Shown here: positions 10,652 to 19,445 of the stretch, in pieces | Numbering within the stretch: position 1 is the first letter of the stretch | How the letters are laid out: every line of letters begins with the position of its first letter | NCBI RefSeq assembly: GCF_001422365.1 | Contig: NZ_LMMT01000001.1 | Location: 125,193 to 189,192 of the forward strand | Direction of reading: 5' to 3' | Source of the DNA: Pseudorhodoferax sp. Leaf265 | GTDB taxonomy: Bacteria > Pseudomonadota > Gammaproteobacteria > Burkholderiales > Burkholderiaceae_C | Length of the DNA: 64,000 bases | Made by a program: the position numbers and the translations under genes | Notes under the pieces: generated by a model | The model's input: the letters and a program-made list of their open reading frames with translations, nothing else | What the model was told of the DNA's origin: nothing | The model's database searches: none

Positions 10652-11340
10652 TGACGGGTGCAGTCAGAACCGCCAACCGCGTGGCGCCGCGTCCCGGCCA
10701 GGACGCCGGCGCCCGCCCGGCTGCACCCGCAGACCGTCCGCACATCGTCATCGTCGGCGGCACCATGCGGCCCGGCTCCACCAGCGAGCGGCTGGCCCGG
10801 CACTGCGGCCAGCTGCTGCAGGGGCTGGGCGCCTCCACCGTGGTGTTTCCGGCCACCGCGCTGGAGCTGCCGATGTACGCGCCCGAGCGCGCCACGCTGC
10901 ACCCCGTCGCGCAGGAGTTCATCCGCGAGACGCAGCGCTGCGACGGCATGGTGATCGCCTCGCCGGGCTACCACGGCGGCATCTCTGGCCTGCTCAAGAA
11001 CGCGCTGGACTACATCGAGGAGCTGCGCACCGACGCCCGGCCCTACCTGCACGGCCGCGCCGTGGGCTGCATCGTGACGGCCGCCGGCTGGCAGGGCGCC
11101 AACAGCACGCTGGCGGCGCTGCGTTCTGTGGTGCACGCGCTGCGCGGCTGGCCGACGCCGCTGGGCGTGGCCGTCAACTCCACGCAGTCGCTGGTCGATG
11201 CGGCCGGGGAGCTGAACCCGGACATCGCGCACCAGCTGGGCATCATGGCGCGGCAGATCCTGCAGATCGCGCAATGGCGCGAAGGCGGGAACGCCACGTC
11301 GGCGCAGGCGGCAAAGTCGCCCGCCGCCGCATTGGCCTGA
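10651..11340 (+). CDS. NADPH-dependent FMN reductase, partner of the LLM monooxygenase
   Basis: The 229-residue flavodoxin-like reductase has the phosphate-binding loop GGTMRPGSTSERLA after a roughly 30-residue poorly conserved N-terminus, and the SPGYHGGISGLLKNALDYI segment diagnostic of the NADPH_dep_FMN_red/SsuE-MsuE family. It reduces FMN and hands it to a monooxygenase. The ATG overlaps the preceding stop by one base (TGATG), so it is translationally coupled to the LLM enzyme and almost certainly serves it. A GTG 3 bp upstream is an alternative start. Confidence 0.9.
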   Translation: MTGAVRTANRVAPRPGQDAGARPAAPADRPHIVIVGGTMRPGSTSERLARHCGQLLQGLGASTVVFPATALELPMYAPERATLHPVAQEFIRETQRCDGMVIASPGYHGGISGLLKNALDYIEELRTDARPYLHGRAVGCIVTAAGWQGANSTLAALRSVVHALRGWPTPLGVAVNSTQSLVDAAGELNPDIAHQLGIMARQILQIAQWREGGNATSAQAAKSPAAALA

Positions 11341-11346
11341 AAAGCC

Positions 11347-11553
11347 TCAGCCGGCCACGGGCTGCGGCGTGAAGCCGGCCGCGGCGATGGCCTGCTGCAC
11401 CGCCGCGGCGTCGGCCTGCGCCGGCTGCACCTGCACGCGGTGGCGCGCGAGGTCGACCTCCACCCGGGCCTGCGGGTCGGCCGCCTGCACGGCCTTGGTG
11501 ATGCTGGCCACGCAGTGGCCGCAGCTCATGTCTTGCACGTCGAATGTCAGCAT
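11347..11553 (-). CDS. copZ: Copper chaperone / heavy-metal-associated domain protein (CopZ)
   Basis: The 68-residue single HMA domain carries the metal-binding MSCGHC motif at residues 9-14. It would bind Cu(I) in the cytoplasm and deliver it to the CopA ATPase encoded divergently. An AAGGAG ribosome site sits 6 nt before the ATG. A MerR-type promoter is visible upstream (11582-11612). It converges on the FMN reductase gene with 6 bp between stops. Confidence 0.9.
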   Translation of the reverse strand: MLTFDVQDMSCGHCVASITKAVQAADPQARVEVDLARHRVQVQPAQADAAAVQQAIAAAGFTPQPVAG

Positions 11554-11581
11554 GGGATGCTCCTTGAAAACGATGGGGCAC

Positions 11582-11612
11582 AGTGTCATCCTTGCCATCA
11601 TGGCAAGGTCAA
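11582..11612 (-). promoter_or_regulatory. CueR-type promoter/operator for copZ
   Basis: Read on the minus strand, TTGACC (-35, 11607-11612) and GACACT (-10, 11582-11587) are separated by exactly 19 bp. That is the over-long spacer typical of MerR-family promoters. The spacer carries a nearly perfect dyad, CCTTGCCAT-C-ATGGCAAGG (11590-11608). The predicted transcript start is about 22 nt upstream of the copZ ATG. Confidence 0.8.
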
Positions 11613-11664
11613 CACCGCGGATGCCATGCCCATGATGCCGGGATGGAATCAGCGCCATGGCCGC

Positions 11665-11695
11665 TTGACCTTCCCATGATGGCAAGCCAGACAAT
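11665..11695 (+). promoter_or_regulatory. CueR-type promoter/operator for copA
   Basis: TTGACC (11665-11670) and GACAAT (11690-11695) are separated by 19 bp, and the spacer contains the imperfect dyad CTTCCCAT-G-ATGGCAAG. This is the same design as the divergent copZ promoter. The -10 box ends 6 nt before the copA ATG, so the transcript should begin at or next to the start codon. Confidence 0.8.
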
Positions 11696-11701
11696 GCGGC
11701 C

Positions 11702-14146
11702 ATGGCTTCCACCACCACCACCGATTCCACGCTGCGTCTGCAGATCGAGGGCATGAGCTGCGCTTCCTGCGTCGGCCGAGTCGAGAAGGCGCTGCGCGCC
11801 CTGCCGGGCGTGGCCCGGGCCGAGGTCAACCTCGCGACCGAGCAGGCCACGGTGCAGGCCGGCGCGGATGCGCAGCCGCCCGAAGCACTTGTCGTTGCCG
11901 TGCGCGAGGCCGGCTACGGCGTGGCCACCGCCGAACACCGCCTGCAGATCGAAGGCATGACCTGCGCCTCCTGCGTGGGCCGGGTCGAGAAGGCGCTGCG
12001 CCGCGTGCCCGGCGTGCTCGATGCATCCGTCAACCTGGCCAGCGAGCAGGCCACGGTGCGGGCCCTGTCCACCGTGGAGCTGCAGGCCCTGCTCGCCGCC
12101 ACGGCCGCGGCCGGTTATCCCGCACATGCGCTGACCGATGCGCGTGCCGCAGCCGCGGAACCGGCCGGCGCGCCCTGGTGGCCCGTGGCCGTGGCGGCGG
12201 TGCTCACGCTGCCCATGCTCGCGCCCATGCTGGGCCAGCCCTTCGGCTGGCACTGGATGCCGCCGGGCTGGGTGCAGCTGCTGCTGGCCACGCCCGTGCA
12301 GTTCTGGCTCGGCGCGCGCTTCTACCGCGCCGGCTGGGCCGCCCTGCGTGCGCGCAGCGGCAACATGGACCTGCTGGTCGCGCTGGGCACTTCGGCCGCC
12401 TACGGGCTGTCGCTGTACCTGCTCTGGCAGTCCGCCGGCCACGCCGGGCACGGCAGCGAGCCGCATCTGTACTTCGAGGCCTCGGCCGCCGTCATCACGC
12501 TGGTGCTGCTGGGCAAGTGGCTGGAGCAGCGCGCCAAGCGCCAGACGCTGGACGCGATCCGCGCGCTCAACGCGCTGCGGCCGACCCAGGCGCGCGTGCG
12601 CCGCGACGGCGTGGAGCAGGAGATCGCGGTCGAGCAGCTCGTGGTCGGCGACCTCGTGCTGGTGCGTCCGGGCGACCGCATCGCCGTGGACGGCGAGATC
12701 GTGCTGGGCCAGACCCATGTGGACGAATCGCTGCTGACCGGCGAGAGCCTGCCCGTGGCCAAGGGCCCCGGCGAGCGCGTGACGGGCGGCGCCATCAACG
12801 CCGAAGGCGCGCTGGAGGTGCGCACGCTGGCCGTGGGCGCCGAGACCCAGCTGTCGCGCATCATCCGCATGGTCGAGTCGGCCCAGGCCGCCAAGGCGCC
12901 GATCCAGCGCCTCGTGGACCGCGTGAGCGCCGTGTTCGTGCCTGTCGTGCTGCTCATTGCGCTGGCCACGCTGGCCGGCTGGGTGGTGGTCAGCGGCGAC
13001 TGGGAACAGGCCCTCGTCAACGCCGTGGCCGTGCTCGTGATCGCCTGCCCGTGCGCACTGGGCCTGGCCACGCCCACCGCCATCATGGCCGGCACGGGTG
13101 TGGCGGCGCGCCATGGCATCCTGATCAAGGACGCGCAGGCGCTGGAGACCGCGCACGCCGTCACGCTCGTGGCCTTCGACAAGACCGGCACGCTGACCGA
13201 GGGCAAGCCCGCGCTGGCCGCCGTGCGGCCCGCCGCCGGCCTGGAGCTTGAGGCCGTGCTGCGCCAGGCCGCGGCCTTGCAGGCCAGCAGCAGCCACCCG
13301 CTCGCACTGGCGGTGCGCGAACGCGCCCAGGGCCTGGCCGTGCCCGCCGTGCAGGACGCACAGGCCCTGCCCGGCCGCGGCGTGCAGGGCACGGTGGAGG
13401 GCCGGCTGCTGGCGCTGGGCAGCACCCGGCTGCTGCGCGAACGCGGCCTGGATGCCGGCGCGCTGGCGGCCGAGGCGCAGCAGTTGGAGCAGTCCGGCCG
13501 CACCGTCTCCTGGCTGCTCGACACCGACCGCGTGCTGGGCCTGCTGGCCTTCGGCGACAGCGTCAAGCCCTCGGCGGCGGCGGCCATCGCGCGGCTGCGC
13601 GCGCTGGGCATCCAGACCCTGATGCTGACCGGCGACAACCGCGGCGCGGCCGAGGCCGTGGGCCAGGCGCTGGGCATCACGCGCGTGCAGGCCGAGATGC
13701 TGCCCGAGCACAAGGCGCAGGTGGTGCAGCGCGAGCGCGCCGCCGGCCAGGTCGTGGCCTTCGTCGGCGACGGGCTCAACGACGGGCCCGCGCTGGCGGC
13801 GGCCTCCTGCGGCTTCGCGATGGCCGGCGGCGCCGACGTGGCGACCGAGACGGCCGACATCACGCTCATGCGCGGCGACCTGCGCCTGGTGGCCGATGCG
13901 CTGGACCTGTCGCGCCGCACCAGCGCCAAGATCCGCCAGAACCTGTGGTGGGCCTTCGGCTACAACGCGCTGGGCATCCCGCTGGCCGCACTGGGCCTGC
14001 TGAATCCCGTGATCGCCGGCGGCGCGATGGCGCTGTCCAGCGTGAGCGTGGTCGGCAACGCACTGCTGCTGCGCCGCTGGCGCAGCATCGAACAACGCCA
14101 GGACGCGCCGCCCGCGCCGGCCCTGGTCCACCGGAGTGCCCCATGA
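11702..14146 (+). CDS. copA: Cu(I)-exporting P1B-type ATPase CopA
   Basis: The 814-residue P-type ATPase exports Cu(I) (or Ag) from cytoplasm to periplasm. Two N-terminal HMA domains carry GMSCASC (17-23) and GMTCASC. The actuator loop has TGES, the membrane metal site is C449-P-C451, the phosphorylated Asp493 is in DKTGT, and the hinge [10 protein letters not shown] is present. Eight membrane helices are expected. No ribosome site precedes the ATG, and the -10 box of the CueR-type promoter lies so close that translation is probably leaderless. The next in-frame ATG is inside the first metal motif, so this start is secure. It overlaps cueR by 4 bp. Confidence 0.95.
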   Translation: MASTTTTDSTLRLQIEGMSCASCVGRVEKALRALPGVARAEVNLATEQATVQAGADAQPPEALVVAVREAGYGVATAEHRLQIEGMTCASCVGRVEKALRRVPGVLDASVNLASEQATVRALSTVELQALLAATAAAGYPAHALTDARAAAAEPAGAPWWPVAVAAVLTLPMLAPMLGQPFGWHWMPPGWVQLLLATPVQFWLGARFYRAGWAALRARSGNMDLLVALGTSAAYGLSLYLLWQSAGHAGHGSEPHLYFEASAAVITLVLLGKWLEQRAKRQTLDAIRALNALRPTQARVRRDGVEQEIAVEQLVVGDLVLVRPGDRIAVDGEIVLGQTHVDESLLTGESLPVAKGPGERVTGGAINAEGALEVRTLAVGAETQLSRIIRMVESAQAAKAPIQRLVDRVSAVFVPVVLLIALATLAGWVVVSGDWEQALVNAVAVLVIACPCALGLATPTAIMAGTGVAARHGILIKDAQALETAHAVTLVAFDKTGTLTEGKPALAAVRPAAGLELEAVLRQAAALQASSSHPLALAVRERAQGLAVPAVQDAQALPGRGVQGTVEGRLLALGSTRLLRERGLDAGALAAEAQQLEQSGRTVSWLLDTDRVLGLLAFGDSVKPSAAAAIARLRALGIQTLMLTGDNRGAAEAVGQALGITRVQAEMLPEHKAQVVQRERAAGQVVAFVGDGLNDGPALAAASCGFAMAGGADVATETADITLMRGDLRLVADALDLSRRTSAKIRQNLWWAFGYNALGIPLAALGLLNPVIAGGAMALSSVSVVGNALLLRRWRSIEQRQDAPPAPALVHRSAP

Positions 14147-14562
14147 TGAACATCGGCGAGGCCGCCAAGGCCACGGGCGTGTCGGCCAAGATGATCCGCC
14201 ACTACGAGAGCGTGGGCCTGTTCCCCGAGGCCGCGCGCAGCGAGGGCGGCTACCGGCTTTACGGCGACAAGGAGGTCAGCACGCTGCGCTTCATCCGCCA
14301 GTCGCGCGACCTGGGATTCTCGCTCGAGCAGATCCGCGAACTGCTGGGCCTGTGGTGGGACCGCAAGCGCCCGAGCCGCCAGGTCAAGGCCCTGGCCCAG
14401 GCGCACCTGGCCGAGCTCGACGCCAAGCTCGCCGAGTTGCAGGCCATGAAGTCCACGCTGCAGCACCTGGTGCACTGCTGCCATGGCGATGACCGGCCGG
14501 ACTGCCCCATCATCGATTCGCTGGCCGGCCACGAGGTCGGTCGTCCATCAGCCGCGCAATAG
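14143..14562 (+). CDS. cueR: MerR-family copper-responsive regulator CueR
   Basis: The 139-residue product (or 138 from the second ATG at 14146) has an N-terminal winged MerR helix-turn-helix ([21 protein letters not shown]), a dimerisation coiled coil, and a C-terminal [10 protein letters not shown] loop with the two cysteines that bind Cu(I) in CueR. It activates promoters with 19-bp spacers, and two such promoters control copA and copZ here. The ATGA overlap places it in the copA operon, so it is autoregulated. Its 3' end overlaps the convergent GMC-like gene by 15 bp. Confidence 0.92.
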   Translation: MMNIGEAAKATGVSAKMIRHYESVGLFPEAARSEGGYRLYGDKEVSTLRFIRQSRDLGFSLEQIRELLGLWWDRKRPSRQVKALAQAHLAELDAKLAELQAMKSTLQHLVHCCHGDDRPDCPIIDSLAGHEVGRPSAAQ

Positions 14563-15546
14563 CCGCTGCGCCAGTTGCGCGCCGAGCGCGGCCACGGCCT
14601 GGCCGTCGGCCGGCAGCTGCGCAAGCACCGAGGCGTCGGCCACGTGCAGGCCCGCGATGCCGTGCACGGCCAGCTGCGCGTCGACCACGTCCAGCGGACC
14701 ATCGCCCTGGCGGCAGCCGCCGGCCATGCCGGGCCCGGCTTCGGCCCGTTCGCGCAGCAGGCGCTCCAGCGCCAGCTCGGACAGCGGGCTGGCCCAGGGG
14801 CGCGCGGCACGCCGGCCCAGCCCCTCCAGCACCTGGCGTGCCTGCTGCATGAGCACCTCCAGATCCTCGCGCTCACTGAGCAGGTCCGGGTCCAGCCGGG
14901 GCGGCAGCTCAGGGTCCTTGCCCTCCAGGCGCAGCCGGCCGCGGCTGGCGGGCTGCTCCAGCACGAGGTGCACGGATTCGGCCGGGCGGTGCAGAGCCAG
15001 CGCCGCGCGCCGCAGCGGCACGGCGACGTGGACGGGCACCTGCAAGCCCTGGCCGACGCCGGGCAGGTGGTGCCGCGTCGCCACATTGCCGGCCACCAGT
15101 TCGGCATGCGGTCCGATGCCCGAGCGCATGAGCAGCGGTGGCGACTGCAGCGCGCCGGCGCACAGCACGACGGCGCGGCTGACCTGCAGCTGCTGCACGA
15201 GGCCGGCACGGTGGAACTCCACGCCCGTGGCGCGCCGGCCCTGCAACAGCACGCGCACGGCCAGCGCATCGGTGAACACCGAGAGGTTGCCGGGCGCGGG
15301 CGGCGGCTCGGCGCCCCCGCCCCAGGCGGCCGCGCCGCCCAGGCCCTTGCCGGCCACCAGCACGACGGCGCGGCCATTGAGCCCCGGCTGCGCCACCGTC
15401 GTCCAGCGCCAGGCCGGGCGCGGCCGGCGCCGCGACCAGAACGGGCCGGCCTCGATGAGCGCGACCTGCGCGGCCGCTTGCGCGGCCAGCCGCAAGGCCA
15501 GGCCGTAGCCCGTGGCGCCACCCCCCACAACCGCGAAATCGAACAT
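14548..15546 (-). CDS. Shortened, apparently inactive GMC-family flavoprotein
   Basis: The N-terminal FAD site (VVGGGATGYGLALRL, then IEAGP) and the GKGLGG motif are recognisably GMC oxidoreductase, as are CAGALQSPPLLMRSGIGP and the C-terminal VADAS. The protein has only 332 residues against roughly 530 for the family. About 110 residues are missing after GKGLGG and about 100 after the PGVGQGLQ segment. The usual HPxGTC active-site motif reads GMAGGC, and the final His/Asn segment reads LPADGQAVAA, so both catalytic positions appear lost. The frame is intact with normal local codon use. It is either a degenerate gene with in-frame deletions or a repurposed FAD protein. Confidence 0.7.
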   Translation of the reverse strand: MFDFAVVGGGATGYGLALRLAAQAAAQVALIEAGPFWSRRRPRPAWRWTTVAQPGLNGRAVVLVAGKGLGGAAAWGGGAEPPPAPGNLSVFTDALAVRVLLQGRRATGVEFHRAGLVQQLQVSRAVVLCAGALQSPPLLMRSGIGPHAELVAGNVATRHHLPGVGQGLQVPVHVAVPLRRAALALHRPAESVHLVLEQPASRGRLRLEGKDPELPPRLDPDLLSEREDLEVLMQQARQVLEGLGRRAARPWASPLSELALERLLRERAEAGPGMAGGCRQGDGPLDVVDAQLAVHGIAGLHVADASVLAQLPADGQAVAALGAQLAQRLLRG

Positions 15547-15637
15547 TTATGATGCTGCGACGCAGCAGGCCCCGCCTGCCTTCGACGCGGCCACGATACC
15601 GCAGCCCGCCCTCTTTCCCCACCTCCAGGAGTTCCCA

Positions 15638-16492
15638 ATGAGCACCCCCATCCGCACCGTCGGCATCATCGGCGCCGGCACCATGGGCAACGGCATCGCC
15701 CAGGCCTGCGCCACGAGCGGCATTGCCGTCGTCATGGTCGACATCTCCGACGCCGCCGTTGCCAAGGGCCTGGCTACCGTGGCCGGCAGCCTGGACCGGC
15801 TCATCAAGAAGGACAAGATCACCGCGTCGGACAAGGACGCCGCACTGGCCCGCATCAAGACCAGCACCGACTACGCCGACCTGGCCACGGCGCAGCTCGT
15901 GATCGAGGCCGCGACGGAAAACTACGAGCTCAAGCTCAAGATCCTCAAGCAAGCCGAAGCCGTGCTGCCGCCCGAGACGCTGATCGCGTCCAACACCTCC
16001 TCGATCAGCATCACCAAGATGGCCGCCGCCACCGGCCGGCCCGAGAAGTTCATCGGCATGCACTTCTTCAACCCCGTGCCGATGATGGCGCTGGTGGAGA
16101 TCATCCGCGGCCTGCAGACCAGCGACGAGACCCATGCCGCCGTGCACGCGCTGGCACTGGCGCTGGGCAAGTCGCCCATCACCGTCAAGAACGCGCCGGG
16201 CTTCGTCGTCAACCGCATCCTGGTGCCCATGATCAACGAGGCCTTCTTCGTGCTGGCCGAGGGCCTGGCCACGCCCGAGGACATCGACGCCGGCATGAAG
16301 CTGGGCTGCAACCAGCCCATCGGCCCGCTGGCGCTGGCCGACATGATCGGCCTGGACGTGTGCCTGGCCGTCATGAATGTCTACCTGGAAGAGTACGGCG
16401 ACAGCAAGTACCGCCCTTGCCCGCTGCTCAAGGAAATGGTGGCCGCCGGCCGCCTGGGCCGCAAGACGGGTCGCGGGGTGTATGTCTATTGA
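15638..16492 (+). CDS. 3-hydroxybutyryl-CoA / 3-hydroxyacyl-CoA dehydrogenase
   Basis: The 284-residue NAD-dependent dehydrogenase oxidises (S)-3-hydroxyacyl-CoA to 3-ketoacyl-CoA in beta-oxidation or aromatic-ring degradation. The Rossmann motif GAGTMGNGIAQ is at residues 11-21, the catalytic His142 lies in GMHFFNPVP, and the C-terminal helical domain has the GRKTGRGVY ending. Length is that of stand-alone Hbd/PaaH enzymes. CAGGAG precedes the ATG by about 6 nt. A crotonase gene follows 176 bp downstream on the same strand, so the two may supply consecutive steps. Confidence 0.92.
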   Translation: MSTPIRTVGIIGAGTMGNGIAQACATSGIAVVMVDISDAAVAKGLATVAGSLDRLIKKDKITASDKDAALARIKTSTDYADLATAQLVIEAATENYELKLKILKQAEAVLPPETLIASNTSSISITKMAAATGRPEKFIGMHFFNPVPMMALVEIIRGLQTSDETHAAVHALALALGKSPITVKNAPGFVVNRILVPMINEAFFVLAEGLATPEDIDAGMKLGCNQPIGPLALADMIGLDVCLAVMNVYLEEYGDSKYRPCPLLKEMVAAGRLGRKTGRGVYVY

Positions 16493-16502
16493 CCACCCGT
16501 TT

Positions 16503-16570
16503 GGCCGGCTCACTGCGTGTAGCCGGCCGATACCCCTCAAGGGGCGCACCCAGCGGTCCGGCAGAGCCGG
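16503..16570 (+). repeat. Triple-hairpin intergenic element
   Basis: Three perfect hairpins follow one another: GGCCGGCT/AGCCGGCC (16503-16510, 16521-16528), CCCCT/AGGGG (16533-16537, 16540-16544) and CCGGC/GCCGG (16558-16562, 16566-16570). It lies in the 176-bp gap between the dehydrogenase and crotonase genes and begins 11 bp after the stop codon. From memory, very similar arrays occur dispersed between genes in Comamonadaceae chromosomes; this was not checked here. No T-run follows, so a REP-like element is more likely than an intrinsic terminator. Confidence 0.6.
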
Positions 16571-16668
16571 CCCCGCGGGTGCACTGGCATGGCCTGCTCC
16601 GCGGCCACCGGCACCGTGACGCGCGAGCTTGGGCTGTAGAGCATTCCCTTCACCTGGAGAACGCAAGA

Positions 16669-17478
16669 ATGACGGAGACAAGCACCCCGGCCGAAGGCCG
16701 CATCGTGACCGAGCAGCGCGGCCACATCCTGCTGATCGGCATCGACCGGCCGGCCAAGCGCAACGGCTTCACCCCGGCCATGCAGCACCAGCTGGCGCTG
16801 GCCTACACGCGGCTGGACGACGATCCCGCGCTGCGCGTGGGCGTGCTGCACGCGCTGGGCGACCACTTCACGGCCGGGCTGGACCTGCCCAGCTTCGCCC
16901 CGCTGATGCAGCGCGGCGAGAAGGCCTTCCCCGATGGCCTGGTCGACCCGCTGGACCTCGGCATGCCGCAGTACCGCCGCCGCACCAAGCCCGTGGTGGT
17001 GGCGGTGCAGGGCATCACCTACACGCTGGGCATCGAGCTCATGCTGGCGGCCGACATCGTGGTGGCGGCCGACGACTGCCGTTTCTCGCAGCTGGAGGTG
17101 CAGCGCGGCATCATGGCCACGGGCGGCGCCACGCTGCGCATGGCCGAGCGCGCCGGCAGCGGCAACGCGCTGCTGCACCTGCTGACGGCCGACGTGTTCG
17201 ACGCGGCCGAGGCCCTGCGACTGAACTTCGTGCAGAAGGTGGTGCCGGCAGGCCAGCAGCTGGACGAGGCGCTGCGCATTGCCGAGGCCATCGCGGCGCA
17301 GGCGCCGCTGGCCGTGGTCGCCACGCGTCTGTCGGTGCGCAAGACAGTGGAAGAAGGCGTGGCGGCGGCCGTGGGCGAGTTCATCACGGTGCAGAAGGGA
17401 CTTGCGAACAGCGAAGACGCGGCAGAGGGTGTGCGCGCGTTCGTGGAGCGGCGCACGGCGCGGTTCAGCGGCAGGTAG
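16669..17478 (+). CDS. Enoyl-CoA hydratase/isomerase (crotonase) family protein
   Basis: The 269-residue product has the crotonase fold. The two catalytic glutamates of classical enoyl-CoA hydratases are conserved with the correct 20-residue spacing: Glu123 in GIELML and Glu143 in SQLEVQRG. The oxyanion-hole region reads HFTAGLDLPSF. It would hydrate trans-2-enoyl-CoA or act as a related hydratase, and works downstream or upstream of the neighbouring 3-hydroxyacyl-CoA dehydrogenase. The ribosome site (TGGAGA) is 8-10 nt before the ATG. Confidence 0.88.
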   Translation: MTETSTPAEGRIVTEQRGHILLIGIDRPAKRNGFTPAMQHQLALAYTRLDDDPALRVGVLHALGDHFTAGLDLPSFAPLMQRGEKAFPDGLVDPLDLGMPQYRRRTKPVVVAVQGITYTLGIELMLAADIVVAADDCRFSQLEVQRGIMATGGATLRMAERAGSGNALLHLLTADVFDAAEALRLNFVQKVVPAGQQLDEALRIAEAIAAQAPLAVVATRLSVRKTVEEGVAAAVGEFITVQKGLANSEDAAEGVRAFVERRTARFSGR

Positions 17479-17486
17479 CAGCGCCT

Positions 17487-18041
17487 TCAAGGCGGCAAGC
17501 GCCCCACGACTTCCAGCCCGCCCCCGGCCACGGCGCGCACCACGATGCCCTCGCCCGAGGCCGGAAAGATCCCGGTCAGCGCCGTGATGTTGACCTGGTG
17601 CGTGACCACCACCAGCACGCCGGGCCCGCGCCAGGCCACCAGCACGGCGCGCGCCGCCGCCGTCTGGCGCGCGGACTGCGCCGCGTCCTCGTTGAAGAAG
17701 GAGTTGAAGGCCGGTGCCACCTGCACGCGGCCGGGGACCGCGAGTTCGGCCGTGTCGCGCGTGCGGCACCACTGGCTGCTCAGCACCTGGCCCACGGCGA
17801 TGTTCCGGGCGCGAAAGCGCGCGCCGAGTTCCTGCGCCTGCACGCGGCCGCGCTCGCTGAGGTTGCGCTGCGTGCCGCAGTCGCCCAGCCGGAAATCCGG
17901 CGGATCGCCAACGCCCGGCGCCTCGGCGTGGCGGAACAGCACGATGCCGTCCGGGCCCAGCGCTGGCCAGGGTTGCGCCAGCGCCGGCAGGCCTGCGATG
18001 GCCAGCACGGCGCCAGCCGCGGTGAGATGTCGTCGGTACAT
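17487..18041 (-). CDS. Exported histidine phosphatase family protein
   Basis: The 184-residue product has a signal peptide (cleavage near ALAQP, about residue 24). The phosphatase core starts with LFRHAEAPG, an RHA variant of the RHG phosphohistidine motif, and includes the second catalytic His in VVTHQVNITALTG. It should act in the periplasm on an unknown phosphomonoester. It converges on the crotonase gene (8 bp between stops) and diverges from the PEP mutase-like gene. Confidence 0.8.
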   Translation of the reverse strand: MYRRHLTAAGAVLAIAGLPALAQPWPALGPDGIVLFRHAEAPGVGDPPDFRLGDCGTQRNLSERGRVQAQELGARFRARNIAVGQVLSSQWCRTRDTAELAVPGRVQVAPAFNSFFNEDAAQSARQTAAARAVLVAWRGPGVLVVVTHQVNITALTGIFPASGEGIVVRAVAGGGLEVVGRLPP

Positions 18042-18155
18042 GGCAGCCCTTCCCAAAAGCCGGCCCGTGCCGGACCGCGTTCTGCGACCATAGCCGCGCC
18101 ACGCCCGCCGGCCCGCAAAGCCCCTGTCCACGCCGGCCCACACCTGGAGACACCC

Positions 18156-18980
18156 ATGCCACGCAGCACCGCCGAGAAACGCGCCGCCTTCCACACCTTG
18201 CACCGCCAGGGCTGTTTCGCGATCCCCAACCCCTGGGACCGCGGCAGCGCGCGCTACCTGGAAAGCCTGGGCTTCCAGGCCCTGGCCTCCACGAGCTCGG
18301 GCCACGCCTGGTCCCAGGCGCAGGCCGATGGCGCGATGCCGCGCGACGCTGTGCTGGCCCACCTGCGCGAGATCGTGGCGGCCACCGACCTGCCCGTGAA
18401 CGCCGACTTCGAGGACGGCTACGGCGACACGCCCGAGCAGGTGGCCGCGAGCGTGCGCCTGGCCGTGGCCACCGGCGTGGCCGGCCTGTCGATCGAGGAT
18501 GGCACGGGCAACCCGGCGGACCCGCAGTACCCGTTGGACGTGGCCGTGGCACGGCTCGCCGCCGCGCGCGCCGCCATCGATGCGGCGGGCGGCGACACCT
18601 TGCTGGTCGGCCGCGCCGAGAACTTCATCGTCGGCCGGCCCGACCTGGACGACACGCTGGCCCGGCTGCGCGCCTACGCCGCGGCCGGCGCCGACTGCCT
18701 GTACGCGCCCGGCATCCGCACGCGCGAGCAGATCGCGGCCGTCGTGGCGGCCGTCGCGCCCAAGCCGGTCAACCTGCTCGTCGGCGGCACCTTCGAACTC
18801 ACCATGGCCGAGATCGCCGCGCTGGGCGTGCGCCGCGTCAGCGTCGGCGGCGGCCTGGCACGCGCGGCCTGGGGCGGCTTCATGCGCGCCGCCAAGGACC
18901 TGGCGCAGCAGGGCCGCTTCGACGGCTTCGCAGGCGCCGCCACGGGCGCCGAGCTGAACGGGCTGTTTGGCGCCCGTTAG
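18156..18980 (+). CDS. Isocitrate lyase / phosphoenolpyruvate mutase family protein
   Basis: The 274-residue alpha/beta barrel carries the family markers IPNPWDRGSARYL and NADFEDGYG (metal-binding acidic residues) and the GRAENF strand. It lacks the KKCGH loop of true isocitrate lyases, as is usual for the PEP mutase/2-methylisocitrate lyase-like subgroup. It probably cleaves or rearranges a small 2-oxo or 2-hydroxy acid, and the substrate is unknown. TGGAGA precedes the ATG. Its stop overlaps the convergent LprI-like gene by 4 bp. Confidence 0.85.
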   Translation: MPRSTAEKRAAFHTLHRQGCFAIPNPWDRGSARYLESLGFQALASTSSGHAWSQAQADGAMPRDAVLAHLREIVAATDLPVNADFEDGYGDTPEQVAASVRLAVATGVAGLSIEDGTGNPADPQYPLDVAVARLAAARAAIDAAGGDTLLVGRAENFIVGRPDLDDTLARLRAYAAAGADCLYAPGIRTREQIAAVVAAVAPKPVNLLVGGTFELTMAEIAALGVRRVSVGGGLARAAWGGFMRAAKDLAQQGRFDGFAGAATGAELNGLFGAR

Positions 18981-19351
18981 AGCTTGCTCGGCTGGCAGCC
19001 GGCGCTGCGGCATTCGCGCGCGCGCTCCTGCAGGAACTCCAGGCGCTTGCGCGTGCTGCGCGTGGCGCAGGACAGGTTCACGTAGAAGCCGGAGTCGATG
19101 CGCCTGGAGCAGGCGGCATTGCGCTCCTCGATCCAGGCCAGCTGCGTCTCCTTGAGCCTGGCGCGGCCCTCGGCCTGCAGGCGCGGCGCGAGGTCCTTGT
19201 AGGCCTGGTTGAGCTCGGCATCGGTCTCGATGTAGACCTTGTTCAGGCAGTACAGCCCGTCGAAGTCGTCGCGCGGCTTGTCGCAGTTCTGTTGCGCGAA
19301 AGCCGGCAGCGCGGCCAGCACGAGGGAGATGGCAAAAAGCAGTGTCTTCAT
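18977..19351 (-). CDS. DUF1311 / LprI-like periplasmic protein
   Basis: The 124-residue secreted protein has a signal peptide ending ALPAFAQQ, a cysteine-bearing N-terminus, and the DUF1311 signature LNQAYKDL ... LKETQLAWIEERNAAC. The family includes the mycobacterial lysozyme inhibitor LprI, but most members have no proven function. Several cysteines suggest disulfide bonds in the periplasm. It is divergent from the pheC-like gene, sharing a 94-bp promoter gap. Confidence 0.8.
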   Translation of the reverse strand: MKTLLFAISLVLAALPAFAQQNCDKPRDDFDGLYCLNKVYIETDAELNQAYKDLAPRLQAEGRARLKETQLAWIEERNAACSRRIDSGFYVNLSCATRSTRKRLEFLQERARECRSAGCQPSKL

Positions 19352-19445
19352 GGTTGGAGCGTGGTGGGGGACGGCGGCCCCGAGTCTCGCATCGCACCGG
19401 GTCCGGAGCCGGTACGATGCGCCGCTCGATCCACCAGGAACAGAC

